Source: Anaerolineae bacterium (GTDB taxonomy: Bacteria; Chloroflexota; Anaerolineae; Aggregatilineales; Phototrophicaceae). From it: 64,000 nucleotides of DNA. The DNA lies in the NCBI GenBank assembly GCA_022841825.1, contig JALHQT010000001.1, forward strand, positions 62,001-126,000. Direction: 5' to 3'. Under the pieces are notes generated by a model that was given only the letters and a program-made list of their open reading frames with translations, did no database searches and was not told where the DNA came from. Numbering within the stretch: the first letter of the stretch is position 1; each line of letters starts with the position of its first letter. The position numbers and the translations under genes were made by a program. Below, piece after piece: positions 28,757 to 37,503 of this stretch.

Positions 28757-29602
28757 TCAGCAGAAATCGACGATTGCTCCATCGAAGAAGTGTTGGTAAA
28801 GCCATTTCGCCAGAAACGGGTGAATTTCGATTTGGGGTAAGTGACCTGGCAAGCCGAAATCGTTGTGCCAATCCACGCCACCGATGCGGACACCATTCGC
28901 CAGTTCGACAGCCCAGGTGAGCGGGCTGTCGGGGCTGCCAGACCGTACCCTGCGTCGGACGACATACGTCTGTGATGGAAAGTCTGCTGCGCCGCTGCGC
29001 ATTTGCCATTCTGCAACGATGGAGTCGTCTTTGATGAGCGACATCGTCTGGCTGCGATGATTGATCCGCGAGCGCTGCGCGGCTTCCGGGGATGACTCCG
29101 CACTCGGCACGGCTGCCCAGCAGGTCTCCTGTGACCAGCCGATCAGTGCGCCGTCGTCATCGGCAAGCGCGAACCAGCCCGGCGATCCTGCGGAGGATGG
29201 AAGAAGATAGTCCACTGCCCAGGCTCCACTGCCGTACCCCATCCGCGCGACGACTTCTGATTGCACGTCGCAGCAGCGATAGAGGGGGGCGGTTGGCGTG
29301 CATACTTCTGTCAGGAATGGGAAGCTCGTCGGAATTGGCGCTGGTCGATTGCGCGGCAGATAACCGGGCATCGCCTGGATGTCTGAGCTTCTGAGCCAGG
29401 GGAAGTCGTGCACACCACGCTGACCCAAGCTCACGACGCTGTCCTGGAGCAACTGCTGCCTGCCGTCCGGGCTAGCGACGGGATGCAGGACTCTTGCGTA
29501 CCGCGTTTCGCGCGCCATGCCGCGCGCGACATCCGGCAGACCAGAGGCTGTGACAGCGATGAGGGTCGTCCACTTCAGAAACGTTCGTCGGGAGAGAGTC
29601 AT
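28757..29602 (-). CDS. Tat-exported L,D-transpeptidase-like (YkuD-fold) protein, probably inactive
   Basis: A Tat-type signal (SRRTFLKWTTLIAVTASGLPDVA) opens this 281-residue protein. The C-terminal part, ANGVRIGGVDWHNDFGLPGHLPQIEIHPFLAKWLYQHF, aligns by eye with the YkuD end (usually IHGTYWHNNFG.P.SHGC-N-...AKWLY). The two catalytic histidines and the cysteine of HG...SHGC are absent (IGG and GHLPQIEI instead). The fold is likely kept but cross-linking activity is not expected. It starts 2 nt after the stop of the sulfite-oxidase-fold gene, so both are made together. Confidence 0.65.
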   Translation of the reverse strand: MTLSRRTFLKWTTLIAVTASGLPDVARGMARETRYARVLHPVASPDGRQQLLQDSVVSLGQRGVHDFPWLRSSDIQAMPGYLPRNRPAPIPTSFPFLTEVCTPTAPLYRCCDVQSEVVARMGYGSGAWAVDYLLPSSAGSPGWFALADDDGALIGWSQETCWAAVPSAESSPEAAQRSRINHRSQTMSLIKDDSIVAEWQMRSGAADFPSQTYVVRRRVRSGSPDSPLTWAVELANGVRIGGVDWHNDFGLPGHLPQIEIHPFLAKWLYQHFFDGAIVDFC

Positions 29603-29604
29603 TG

Positions 29605-30444
29605 TCAGGCTGTTTCAACTCTAATCTTGCAGAATGTTTCGCCGGCAGATTCCGCTGCCCATGCTCGGATACGGATGATGGAGTCCCCTGCGCTGGGGGG
29701 AGACCATCGACAGCTCCAGCGCGACCATACCCCAGGTTCACCCTGGGTGACTGCGATGGGCTGCCACGCGCTTCCGTTGATGCTGATGTCTACCCGGTCG
29801 ATACGTTCCAGGGCGGCGTACGCATAGCCCCCCAGCAGAACTGGCGTATGGGCAATCAGCCGACCGGATGTAGGTAGAATTGTGACATATACGGGTGGTT
29901 GAACAGGGTGATTGTGAAGTCCAGCGTCGTCTATCACTTCGATTCGCCGCACCCAACCGGGCATCATGCCTGCGTCCCCACCTGGGACGATTAACCGCAG
30001 CGGCGCCCCTTGTTCAGGCGGAAGTGGCTGCCCACCCATCTGGTACGCCAGAAACGCCGTCGCGGCAAGCGCAGCGGAGAGATGGGTTACTTTGCCATGA
30101 GCGGACATCACGCGCAGAGCCGGCATTGTACCTGGGAAGACTTGCGAGAGATGCACTCCGCGCCAGCGTGCGGTTGCAAGTTGCAGGTCGCCTGTAGGGG
30201 CGGGTGCATTGGAGATTGTGGCGTCACGCTCAATATAGGGAAGCGCGAGCAGGTCTGTCAAAGAGATGGTTTCGCGTTTTGCATCTGCACGGATAATCGT
30301 CAGTCGCCAGCGCTGGGCATCGATGACCGGATAGGTTGTCATCAGCGGGCGGAGAAACTGGTTCGCAGGGGTATGGAGGGGCGGAAAATCAGTTTGTAGA
30401 GGTGTTCTCAATGGAGCACCCAACAACTCGCGCCGAGAGAGCAT
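29605..30444 (-). CDS. Sulfite-oxidase-fold protein lacking the molybdenum-ligand cysteine
   Basis: I chose the ATG at 30444 (MLSRRELLGAPLRTPLQ), which clears the upstream cupin gene by 34 nt; the frame stays open to 30513. Residues about 35-200 match the oxidoreductase molybdopterin-binding domain: LTDLLALPYIERDATISNAPAPTGDLQLATARWRGVHLSQVF, then GGDAGMMPGWVRRIEVID. In related enzymes the stretch before SN is CxSN with Cys binding molybdenum; here it is TISN. The C-terminal part resembles the Mo-co dimerisation Ig-like domain (VDISINGSAWQPIAV). It is probably not a working molybdoenzyme. Confidence 0.7.
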   Translation of the reverse strand: MLSRRELLGAPLRTPLQTDFPPLHTPANQFLRPLMTTYPVIDAQRWRLTIIRADAKRETISLTDLLALPYIERDATISNAPAPTGDLQLATARWRGVHLSQVFPGTMPALRVMSAHGKVTHLSAALAATAFLAYQMGGQPLPPEQGAPLRLIVPGGDAGMMPGWVRRIEVIDDAGLHNHPVQPPVYVTILPTSGRLIAHTPVLLGGYAYAALERIDRVDISINGSAWQPIAVTQGEPGVWSRWSCRWSPPSAGDSIIRIRAWAAESAGETFCKIRVETA

Positions 30445-30478
30445 GTGTGAGGCAGTCACTAAGATGCTTGGTTCCGCG

Positions 30479-30808
30479 CTACAGTGAAGCCGCAGCTTCG
30501 ACGCACTTGGCACCGCCGTTACCTATCGTCACCGCGTGGTGGATACCCGCGGGGATGTCAATGCGGTCACCCGCGCGCATTCGCACACTCTGGCGCGTGT
30601 CCGGGAAGCTGACTTCCAGTGAGCCTTCGACAACAAACATAACTTTGCTGAAGCCATGGCTGCGAACCGGGTAGCGGTAATTTGGACTGTTTTCCCAGAG
30701 ATACGGGCGCAGACCCTCTTTTTGCATGAGGCGTGTGATGCTGGACATCGTGGGATTCTGACCACCGTTCCAACGAGTCAGGTGGATTTCTGTCTGTCGA
30801 GTTGCCAT
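30479..30808 (-). CDS. Small cupin-domain protein
   Basis: A 109-residue single cupin: SHGFSKVMFVVEGSLEVSFPDTRQSVRMRAGDRIDIPAGIHHAVTIG gives the two cupin motifs, with a His pair near the end (GIHHAV) and Glu in VVEGSLEV. The metal site is partly kept, so metal binding is plausible. I use the ATG at 30808. It heads the run leading to the two degenerate exported proteins and the CcdA/TlpA pair, but is itself cytoplasmic; its substrate is unknown. Confidence 0.8.
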   Translation of the reverse strand: MATRQTEIHLTRWNGGQNPTMSSITRLMQKEGLRPYLWENSPNYRYPVRSHGFSKVMFVVEGSLEVSFPDTRQSVRMRAGDRIDIPAGIHHAVTIGNGGAKCVEAAASL

Positions 30809-30871
30809 GCGCGAAGATTTGCCTTGGATCACACTACACAATCATTACATTGTATAACAGATTTTTAGATT

Positions 30872-31408
30872 CTATCGCACTCTCAAGTTTTTTTCTAGCA
30901 GCCAACACGGATCGTGTACATATTGCACGATATTTCTATGATCAGTGTAACTCCAGTCGCCGGGATCTTCGCCGAATACGCGATAGCCGAGGCGCTCGTA
31001 CAGGTTTCGAGCTTTGGCGTTGGTCTTCGCCGCTGCAATCGTCACCCAGGTATAGCCCATTGCCGCCAGGATAGATTCCGCTTCATAGACGAGTCGCGAG
31101 CCGATTCCCAAGCCTCGGAACATTTCCATCACGCGGAGCGAATAAAGATAGGCGCGCCGCCCATCCTGGGCGATATGTTGTTCCTGACTCCGAAGCTGGA
31201 TGAAGACCTGTCCAATCGGGTAATCCTGGCAGTCGGCGACCAGCATCAGCCGATTACCACTCTGCATCTCATGAAATGTGCGCCTGTAGACGGCACGGAA
31301 ATGCGCGTACTGCCCGTACCACTCCAGCTTAGGGAGATCGCTGCGTTTAGCCAGGCGCAGGACGACATCCACCGACAGTGCCAGACGACGTTCATGAAAC
31401 GTTGTCAT
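30872..31408 (-). CDS. GNAT family N-acetyltransferase
   Basis: The 178-residue product has the acetyl-CoA loop in RVMEMFRGLGIGSRLVYEAESILAAMGY (R/Q-x-x-G-x-G type) and the C-terminal NAKARNLYERLGYRVFGE of GNAT enzymes. The acceptor cannot be predicted. Its start overlaps the last 17 nt of the tRNA nucleotidyltransferase fusion gene, so the two are translationally coupled. Confidence 0.87.
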   Translation of the reverse strand: MTTFHERRLALSVDVVLRLAKRSDLPKLEWYGQYAHFRAVYRRTFHEMQSGNRLMLVADCQDYPIGQVFIQLRSQEQHIAQDGRRAYLYSLRVMEMFRGLGIGSRLVYEAESILAAMGYTWVTIAAAKTNAKARNLYERLGYRVFGEDPGDWSYTDHRNIVQYVHDPCWLLEKNLRVR

Positions 31409-33992
31409 CGCAGATTCCTTCTGCCAGCCACTGATGAACCTGATCGATTTCCTGGTCGTGCGAAAACTCGTCATCCAATATGCCAGCGCGCAGTCGCGTA
31501 AGGATTCGCTGGAAGCAAGGTCCCGGCTTTATGCCGAGGGCGATGAGTGTGTGCCCGTTGGTCCGCGGCACGATATGCTGCCATTGATTGATGTACCTGG
31601 CGATGAACTCTCTGAAGATTGGATTGTTCGACACAGAGAACACCGCGCGCAGCACCCGCTCGTCATGGTCTTTGAGGAGGTTGACGATTTCGCTGGGCTT
31701 CATGAACTCCCGCACGCCTGCTTCTCGCTGGCGAAGCAGGGCAGCGGCGGTCATCATGGTTTGCAGGCTGCCCGTAATCAGGAGGCGTTCACAGATTTGT
31801 GACACCGCCGTCGGCGACAGCGTGGCTGCGAGAACGATCCAGCTATCCTGGGGCATTTGTGGCATCAGGTTGTCTGGCGTGCCGGCTGCCCTGGTGGTGC
31901 GAAGGACATCGATTGTTTCCGGGGTGAGCGCCAATGCTGGATGAATCGCGTTCAGTGCGCCGATCTGCAACAACCGGGACAAGCCCGCTTCTGGCGCGTC
32001 TTCTTTGAAGAGAAGCTCAAGCTCACTCCGGATGCGTTCGCCGGTGATGCGCCCCAACATCGGCAGTGCGGACTCGATGAGTGCGGCGGTTCGGGCTTCG
32101 ATGGCGAACCCGAGACGCTGTTCAAAGCGCACCGCGCGCAGGATGCGAGTGGGGTCGTCGATGAAGCTGAGGCTGTGCAGCACCCGTATCAGCCGGCTCT
32201 GCAAATCCTGGAGACCGCCGTAAAAGTCGATCACGCGACCGTACTGCGGCGCGATTTGGATTGCCAGCGTGTTGATTGTGAAGTCGCGGCGAAGCAGATC
32301 GAGTTTGATTGACCCGTTGTAGACAGTCGGCAGGGCAGTGGGGTGTTCATAAAATTCGTTCCGCGCGCTGGCGAAGTCGATGTGATCGGGAAGCTGCGCA
32401 ACGTCCAGTGTGTCGATTGTGCCCTGGTCAGGCCACCACTTTGCAGTCCCAAAGGGCGGGAAGCTGCTGATATGACCGCCGAGGGTTTTTGCGAGCGCTT
32501 TTGCAAAGGCTATCGCGTCTCCCTCAACCACGAAGTCCAGGTCGAGGTTCTTGCGCTGCAGCAAGAGATCGCGCACACAGCCGCCGACCATGTAGAGGGT
32601 TGCATTCTGGTCGGCTGCGATGTCCGCGATTGTTCGTATCAGGACTGCCGTATCTTTGCCGAGTGTCTCTTCGATGCGGGTTGGCGAAACTTGGACGTCT
32701 GCTCGTGCGACGTGGGGATGTGAGTGCGCCCAGTGTTTGATCAGGTCTGTTCTCGTGACAATACCGAGCAGCTTGTCGTCCCTGCCGACGACGGGGATTT
32801 GCCCCCAGCCGCTCTCGACAATCAACGTTTCGAGCATCTCCACCGAGTCATCGGGCGTGACTTGAGTCGAGCCACTTTCCATGATCTCACGGACTTGCAA
32901 TCGCCCAAGCCCGTGCTCAACCGCACGATCTGCGTCCCGGCGCGTCAGCAGCCCGACGACGCGCCCATTGTCGAGCACGGGATACCCCTCGTGACCGATG
33001 CGGCGGATCTTGCCGATGATGTCGCCCACCGCGTCCTGTGCGTGGACGGTATGAACCCCTTGAGACATCAGTTGGGCGATGCGCACGGCTGGGCGGGTTG
33101 TCTGCGCGATGTGCGACCACAGGTCAGCGACCAGTGCTTCCAGGCTGGGATGGGAAAGTGTGGCGGCAGCCGCGCGCGGATGTCCACCGCCGCCAAAGGC
33201 ACGGGCAACCGCCGCGACATCGATATCATCTGTGATTGAACGGCAGATCAGGTGCGTGCCTGATGGCGTTTGCACGAGAGTCACAAGCGCCGCCAGATCG
33301 AGCATCTCGCCGAGGCGATGTGCAACACGGCTGACTTCGGCGATGGAGTTTTCGACGCGCGCGCTGGCAATCGCAACGGCATAGCCCTGGATGCTGCGAT
33401 GTTCCACTCGTGTCACGAGCTGCTCCAGCAGCGATTGCTGCTCGTCGTTGAGCGGCATGCTGAGGAAGCGGCGCACGGTGTCGAGGACGGCTCCCGAACG
33501 AAGCAGCCAGGTCGCAGCTTGGAGATCGCGGTCGGTCGTCCGCCCATAGGTGAAGGAACCCGTATCTTCGTAAATCCCCAGCGCCAGAAGCGTCGCCTCG
33601 AGGGAATTGACCGCGATGTTGGCGTCGATCATCTGCTCGATCAGGAGGGTGGTCGTCGCCCCAACATTCTCGCATAGCCGAGTGTCCTGAGGTCTGAGCG
33701 GCGCGGTCGGCGTATGGTGATCGATGTAGTCAACAGGCGTTTCTTTTCCGATGCCGCGCAGCAGTTGTACCTTCTGCGTATCGACGAGAGTCAGGCGTTC
33801 AACCTTTTGCCGTCGCCAGTTCTGGCGCGGCATGAAAGGCAGCGCACTGGAGTAGAGCGCGATGAAGGCGGCGGCATTGCTGTTGATGTGGCTGGGCAGC
33901 ACGGCAACGGCTTCGGGATGCAGTTTGACCACCCCCAGGAGGGACGCGATGGCATCGAAGTCCGCATTCTCGTGCGTCAGGACGATATGCAT
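31392..33992 (-). CDS. DHH-DHHA1-CBS-CBS tRNA nucleotidyltransferase / poly(A) polymerase fusion
   Basis: From the ATG at 33992 the 866-residue protein starts MHIVLTHENADFDAIASLLG (DHH phosphoesterase), with VDYIDHHTPT (DHH motif), and a DHHA1 end GGGGHPRAAAATL near 310. Two CBS domains follow (about 330-450). The nucleotidyltransferase head has YMVGGCVRDLLLQRKNLDLDFVVEGDA (GGxVRD and DxD) and RRDFTINTLAI, then RNA-binding helices (DDPTRILRAVRFEQRLGF). It is of the class II CCA-adding or A-adding type. The fusion is known from several deep bacterial lineages; whether it adds CCA or only A, or also acts as nanoRNase through DHH, cannot be told here. Confidence 0.93.
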   Translation of the reverse strand: MHIVLTHENADFDAIASLLGVVKLHPEAVAVLPSHINSNAAAFIALYSSALPFMPRQNWRRQKVERLTLVDTQKVQLLRGIGKETPVDYIDHHTPTAPLRPQDTRLCENVGATTTLLIEQMIDANIAVNSLEATLLALGIYEDTGSFTYGRTTDRDLQAATWLLRSGAVLDTVRRFLSMPLNDEQQSLLEQLVTRVEHRSIQGYAVAIASARVENSIAEVSRVAHRLGEMLDLAALVTLVQTPSGTHLICRSITDDIDVAAVARAFGGGGHPRAAAATLSHPSLEALVADLWSHIAQTTRPAVRIAQLMSQGVHTVHAQDAVGDIIGKIRRIGHEGYPVLDNGRVVGLLTRRDADRAVEHGLGRLQVREIMESGSTQVTPDDSVEMLETLIVESGWGQIPVVGRDDKLLGIVTRTDLIKHWAHSHPHVARADVQVSPTRIEETLGKDTAVLIRTIADIAADQNATLYMVGGCVRDLLLQRKNLDLDFVVEGDAIAFAKALAKTLGGHISSFPPFGTAKWWPDQGTIDTLDVAQLPDHIDFASARNEFYEHPTALPTVYNGSIKLDLLRRDFTINTLAIQIAPQYGRVIDFYGGLQDLQSRLIRVLHSLSFIDDPTRILRAVRFEQRLGFAIEARTAALIESALPMLGRITGERIRSELELLFKEDAPEAGLSRLLQIGALNAIHPALALTPETIDVLRTTRAAGTPDNLMPQMPQDSWIVLAATLSPTAVSQICERLLITGSLQTMMTAAALLRQREAGVREFMKPSEIVNLLKDHDERVLRAVFSVSNNPIFREFIARYINQWQHIVPRTNGHTLIALGIKPGPCFQRILTRLRAGILDDEFSHDQEIDQVHQWLAEGICDDNVS

Positions 33993-34006
33993 GGGCTGCA
34001 CGCTGT

Positions 34007-34408
34007 CTAGCCCGCGTCCGGGCTTATCCAGGGACCGACCAGACCCCGCGACCACATGCTGAAGGATGTGCTGGCGTTGAAGAAACTCAGTATGGCGAAG
34101 GCGATGGCGGCAGAGCGGTCGTCGCGCCCACGCAGCAGGGTGAACAAGCCGGGCATGATGACGACCAGCCATGCCATGTAGAGAAAGTAAATCGTGACAC
34201 GGGCGATGCGCAGCCCACTGAGCGCCATGATGATGCCGACGAGCAGTGTGAGTGCTGCGAGCACGGTGATGGTAGCGACAGCGCCCCAGAAATTGCCTGA
34301 TATGGATTGATTTCTCGTCGCCATCCCGACCGACCAGACGCCGAGGATGAGCGAAAAGAGGATATGGGCGTTAAAGAGCACCCCATGAATGTCATTCAGA
34401 GCCGTCAC
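34007..34408 (-). CDS. Small four-helix membrane protein of unknown function
   Basis: A GTG at 34408 with GAAGGG upstream gives a 133-residue protein with four hydrophobic helices (for example AHILFSLILGVWSVGM, FWGAVATITVLAALTLLVGIIMAL, VTIYFLYMAWLVVIMPGLFTLL, AIAFAILSFFNASTSF). No family is recognised. It sits 14 nt ahead of the tRNA nucleotidyltransferase fusion and behind a UbiA prenyltransferase, in the same direction, so it is probably part of that operon. Confidence 0.65.
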   Translation of the reverse strand: MTALNDIHGVLFNAHILFSLILGVWSVGMATRNQSISGNFWGAVATITVLAALTLLVGIIMALSGLRIARVTIYFLYMAWLVVIMPGLFTLLRGRDDRSAAIAFAILSFFNASTSFSMWSRGLVGPWISPDAG

Positions 34409-34475
34409 ACGAGACCCTTCAACTCTTGCGCGATACACCAGAATACCCGGAAGATTATCGCGCAAGGGCGCGCAT

Positions 34476-35393
34476 TTAGCGAATGAAGAGCTGCGAAACC
34501 ACGACTTGCACGAGCCAGACTGCGATGATGATATTGAGGTTGAGGAGGAATTGTCCCTGCACTTTGCCACTCATGTCCAGAGCGGCTGTGCCGCGCATAT
34601 CGGTCTTGCCAGAATAGAAATAGAGGCTGACCGGAACACTGACCAGGACGACCAGCCCCAGCCATAACGGGAAAACGCCCCGGAAAATCGCAGCCAGGAT
34701 GCAGATCCCTGCCAACGCCAGCGAAAAGTACATCAGGCGCTTGGTGTTGTTTTCACCCAGGATGATGGCGGTATTGAACAATCCCGCCGCCTTATCCATA
34801 TCGTAGTCTCGGAGCTGGTTGTAGAGCTGCCCGTAGACGGATACGAGTGTCACGCCCGCCGCGACAAACCAGACGATGCCCGGTGCCATGTCGTAGACGA
34901 AGTAGCCCGCCAACAGCAGCAACCCACTCAGCATCAGCGAGTGTGAGACGATGTCCGTCACGGGCCATGCCTTCAACCGCACGGGACGCCACGAATAGAG
35001 GTGGGAAAGCAGCAGGGTGATGCCGCCGATCAGGAGTGCGGAAGTGCCGCCGAGCGCATATAAGATGAGTGTAGCGGCGGCGACCAGACGGCAAGCGGCA
35101 TACCCTACGCGCACGCCGATTTCGCCCATCGTGATGGGATTACGCGCTGCGCGGTCTGGGTCACGAGCATCATCCGGCGCATCTTCAATGTCATTAATCA
35201 TGAATGCATAGGCAACTGCAAGAATATTGGCAAGGGTTACGGCTGCCAGTCGCCAATCGAGCGCGACGTTACGCGGTTGGGCAGCGAGAAGCGCGCCGAG
35301 GAGCGTAAGCGGAACCACAAATGGGATGTATTCCTTCCAGCGCGTGAGCTTTACTAAGCCCATGAGTTGGGCTTTTAGAGTCGGTGTCTTCAC
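34476..35393 (-). CDS. UbiA family prenyltransferase
   Basis: The GTG at 35393 is preceded by GGAGG at good distance and gives 305 residues with about eight membrane helices. The first Asp-rich motif is NDIEDAPDDARDPDRAARNP and the second is YNQLRDYDMDKAAG, both intact for Mg-prenyl diphosphate binding. It would transfer a prenyl group to an aromatic or sugar-phosphate acceptor (quinone, heme-like or decaprenyl-phosphoribose type). No quinone genes are adjacent, so the acceptor is open. Confidence 0.87.
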   Translation of the reverse strand: MKTPTLKAQLMGLVKLTRWKEYIPFVVPLTLLGALLAAQPRNVALDWRLAAVTLANILAVAYAFMINDIEDAPDDARDPDRAARNPITMGEIGVRVGYAACRLVAAATLILYALGGTSALLIGGITLLLSHLYSWRPVRLKAWPVTDIVSHSLMLSGLLLLAGYFVYDMAPGIVWFVAAGVTLVSVYGQLYNQLRDYDMDKAAGLFNTAIILGENNTKRLMYFSLALAGICILAAIFRGVFPLWLGLVVLVSVPVSLYFYSGKTDMRGTAALDMSGKVQGQFLLNLNIIIAVWLVQVVVSQLFIR

Positions 35394-35481
35394 AATACCT
35401 CCGTCGTTCTGGGCGCTCCTGAAATGAGCGCACGATAAGGATAACACACATCAACTCTGTACGTTGCAGCCCGTCACTGAG

Positions 35482-35510
35482 TTGTATGGCGCATTTGGAC
35501 GCGCTATAGT
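35482..35510 (+). promoter_or_regulatory. Promoter of the M1-type peptidase gene, probably leaderless
   Basis: TTGTAT (35482-35487), a 17-bp spacer and TATAGT (35505-35510). The ATG at 35518 lies only 7 nt past the -10 hexamer, so transcription should start at or next to the start codon. Confidence 0.55.
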
Positions 35511-35517
35511 GCAGTGC

Positions 35518-37050
35518 ATGTTCAGAATCCTTCTCATCACACTCATCATGTGTTCCAGCGCCTGCGCGCCGCGCGTCGAGGTTGCCGTTTCACTCCCGAC
35601 TGCCACCGCGCTGCGGGTGCTACAGGCGACATCGGTGCCGACATTTGACCGCAGGATGCAGACGGTGGATACGCCGACCGCGACGACCCCCGTCTGCGAG
35701 CCGACTTCGCTTAAACGTCCCTCGCATGACATCTCTGCGCAGGTGGATTATGCTGCGCGGGTGGTTGACGTGACTCAGGTGACTCGGTTTCCGAACCTGA
35801 CCGAGTCAGTCCTGGATGCGATGGTGTTTGATGTCGAACCGAATCGGTTTCCTGGGGCTTTTACTCTGCAAGAACTGCTTGTGGATGGTACAGCGCCCGC
35901 GTCCTATGAGCTACTGGATCGACGACTGACGATTGGCTTGGATGCGCGGGCGCTTCGTGTAGGCTGCGCCGCCACGATCCAGATGCGCTTTCAACTTGCG
36001 CTGCCGCGTATTGCCGATGGATGGGCGGGGCGTACAGGTTATTTTGGCTATACAGAACGCCAGGTCAACCTGGGGCGCTGGCTGCCAGTGGTGGCGCATC
36101 GCCAGGGTGCCGACTGGATCGTCCATCAGACCACGCCGATTGGGGAGCAGTCGGTTGCTGGGGTCGCTGACTGGCAGGTGACGGTTTCCGTCGTCAATGC
36201 GCCGGAGGATACGTTGATCGCTGCTCCCGGTCGTTCCTCGCGCACGACGGTCGATAACGAGCGCTTTACGCTGTTGTCCGCGCGCGACTTCGCTCTCAGC
36301 ATCAGCCCCCAGTTTGCCAAGCAGGCGATCGTGACCCGGAGCGGGGTCACGGTCGAGCTGTTTACCTTGGGCGATACTCAGGTTCAGACCGATCGCGGGC
36401 TTGCCGATGGCGCGGAACATGCGCTGGAAGTCGCTGCTCGAAGCCTGGAAATGTTCGGCGAAGTCTTCGGAAGCTATCTTTATCAGAGCCTGGTGGTGGT
36501 CGAAGGCGATTTCGCCGATGGGATGGAGTTCAGCGGGCTGATTTTTGTGGGTGGTGCATGGTTTCGTACTTGGAATGGGACACCGCAGTCTTATCTCACG
36601 CTGATCACAGTGCACGAAGTCGCGCATCAGTGGTGGTACGCAAGCGTCGGCAGCGACCAGGCGATGTCCCCTTGGCTGGACGAGGCGTTGGCGACCTACA
36701 GCGAATACGTCTTTTTTCAGGAGGCGTATCCCCAACTTGATGACTGGTGGTGGCAGTTCCGCGTCTACAGCTATGTGCCAGCGGGTTTCACGGGGCTGGA
36801 GCCTGTCAACAGCACCGTGTATCAATTTGTGGATGTGCGCGCGTACATTAATGCGGTCTACCTGCGCGGCGCGCAGATGCTGGAGCAACTGCGGCGTGAT
36901 ATGGGGACAGAGGCGTTCTTCGACTGGCTCGCGGCATATGCGATGGCAGGACGCGAAACGGTCGTGTCGCCGGATTTGCTCTGGCAGCTTCTGACGCCTC
37001 AGCAGCAGCTTCTCACAGACGCAACGCGCCTGGCGTACTTCGGTTCGTAG
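35518..37050 (+). CDS. M1-family-like zinc metallopeptidase lipoprotein
   Basis: The start at 35518 gives a lipoprotein signal (MFRILLITLIMCSSAC) on a 510-residue protein. The zinc site is complete: TVHEVAHQWWYASVGSDQAMSPWLDEALATYSEYVFF (HExxH plus the downstream Glu), and GMEFSGLIFV stands where M1 aminopeptidases have GAMEN. The N-terminal half is a beta-rich domain. It is likely an exported peptidase of the gluzincin clan. The missing canonical GAMEN leaves aminopeptidase specificity uncertain. Confidence 0.88.
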   Translation: MFRILLITLIMCSSACAPRVEVAVSLPTATALRVLQATSVPTFDRRMQTVDTPTATTPVCEPTSLKRPSHDISAQVDYAARVVDVTQVTRFPNLTESVLDAMVFDVEPNRFPGAFTLQELLVDGTAPASYELLDRRLTIGLDARALRVGCAATIQMRFQLALPRIADGWAGRTGYFGYTERQVNLGRWLPVVAHRQGADWIVHQTTPIGEQSVAGVADWQVTVSVVNAPEDTLIAAPGRSSRTTVDNERFTLLSARDFALSISPQFAKQAIVTRSGVTVELFTLGDTQVQTDRGLADGAEHALEVAARSLEMFGEVFGSYLYQSLVVVEGDFADGMEFSGLIFVGGAWFRTWNGTPQSYLTLITVHEVAHQWWYASVGSDQAMSPWLDEALATYSEYVFFQEAYPQLDDWWWQFRVYSYVPAGFTGLEPVNSTVYQFVDVRAYINAVYLRGAQMLEQLRRDMGTEAFFDWLAAYAMAGRETVVSPDLLWQLLTPQQQLLTDATRLAYFGS

Positions 37051-37076
37051 CGTTGTGTTCATCAGAGCCTGAGGCG

Positions 37077-37499
37077 CTAGGCATCCGAATTGACAGGGGC
37101 ATCCGTCAGCAAGAATCGCGGGTTTGCGATGGCGAGCTGTTCGCGGGCAGTCGCCACGAGATGCGCGAGGAGCAGCGCGCGCGGCGCGGGTTCATCATAG
37201 CCTCCGTCGCGAATGGACTCTGCCAGGAGCTGGTTGCGCTGACTTAGCCCACTCCTAAGCTCCTCAAGCGGTGTTGGCGCTGGGATGTCAACGCCTTCTA
37301 AGCCGTTGAGCCGATCCCACTCGGCGCGCATGGTTGCCGTACCAAGCTCGACCTCGCGTTCGACAATCTTCAGCAGGTTGACCGCGATGAGTGTGCGATA
37401 GTTGAGTACGCTGTCGTTCCTGGCGATGGGAGCAATCTCTTTTTCCAGGAATCCCTGCACTGCCTGAAGCAGCTCCTGGAGCGAAGGGCGATTCACCAT
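37077..37499 (-). CDS. DUF6285-type protein
   Basis: A 140-residue helical protein (PSLQELLQAVQGFLEKEIAPIARNDSVLNYRTLIAVNLLKIVEREVELG). It matches the DUF6285 pattern that is commonly found next to an ACAD10-type phosphotransferase and an acyl-CoA dehydrogenase, which is the arrangement here. The ATG at 37499 has GGAGATG upstream and follows the phosphotransferase stop by 4 nt. Its function is unknown, but the constant company suggests acyl-CoA metabolism. Confidence 0.75.
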   Translation of the reverse strand: MVNRPSLQELLQAVQGFLEKEIAPIARNDSVLNYRTLIAVNLLKIVEREVELGTATMRAEWDRLNGLEGVDIPAPTPLEELRSGLSQRNQLLAESIRDGGYDEPAPRALLLAHLVATAREQLAIANPRFLLTDAPVNSDA

Positions 37500-37503
37500 C
37501 AAA

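Noticed and set aside
35911-37062. 383-codon minus-strand frame over the peptidase gene
   Set aside because: It lies opposite the HExxH-containing peptidase and shows no domain.
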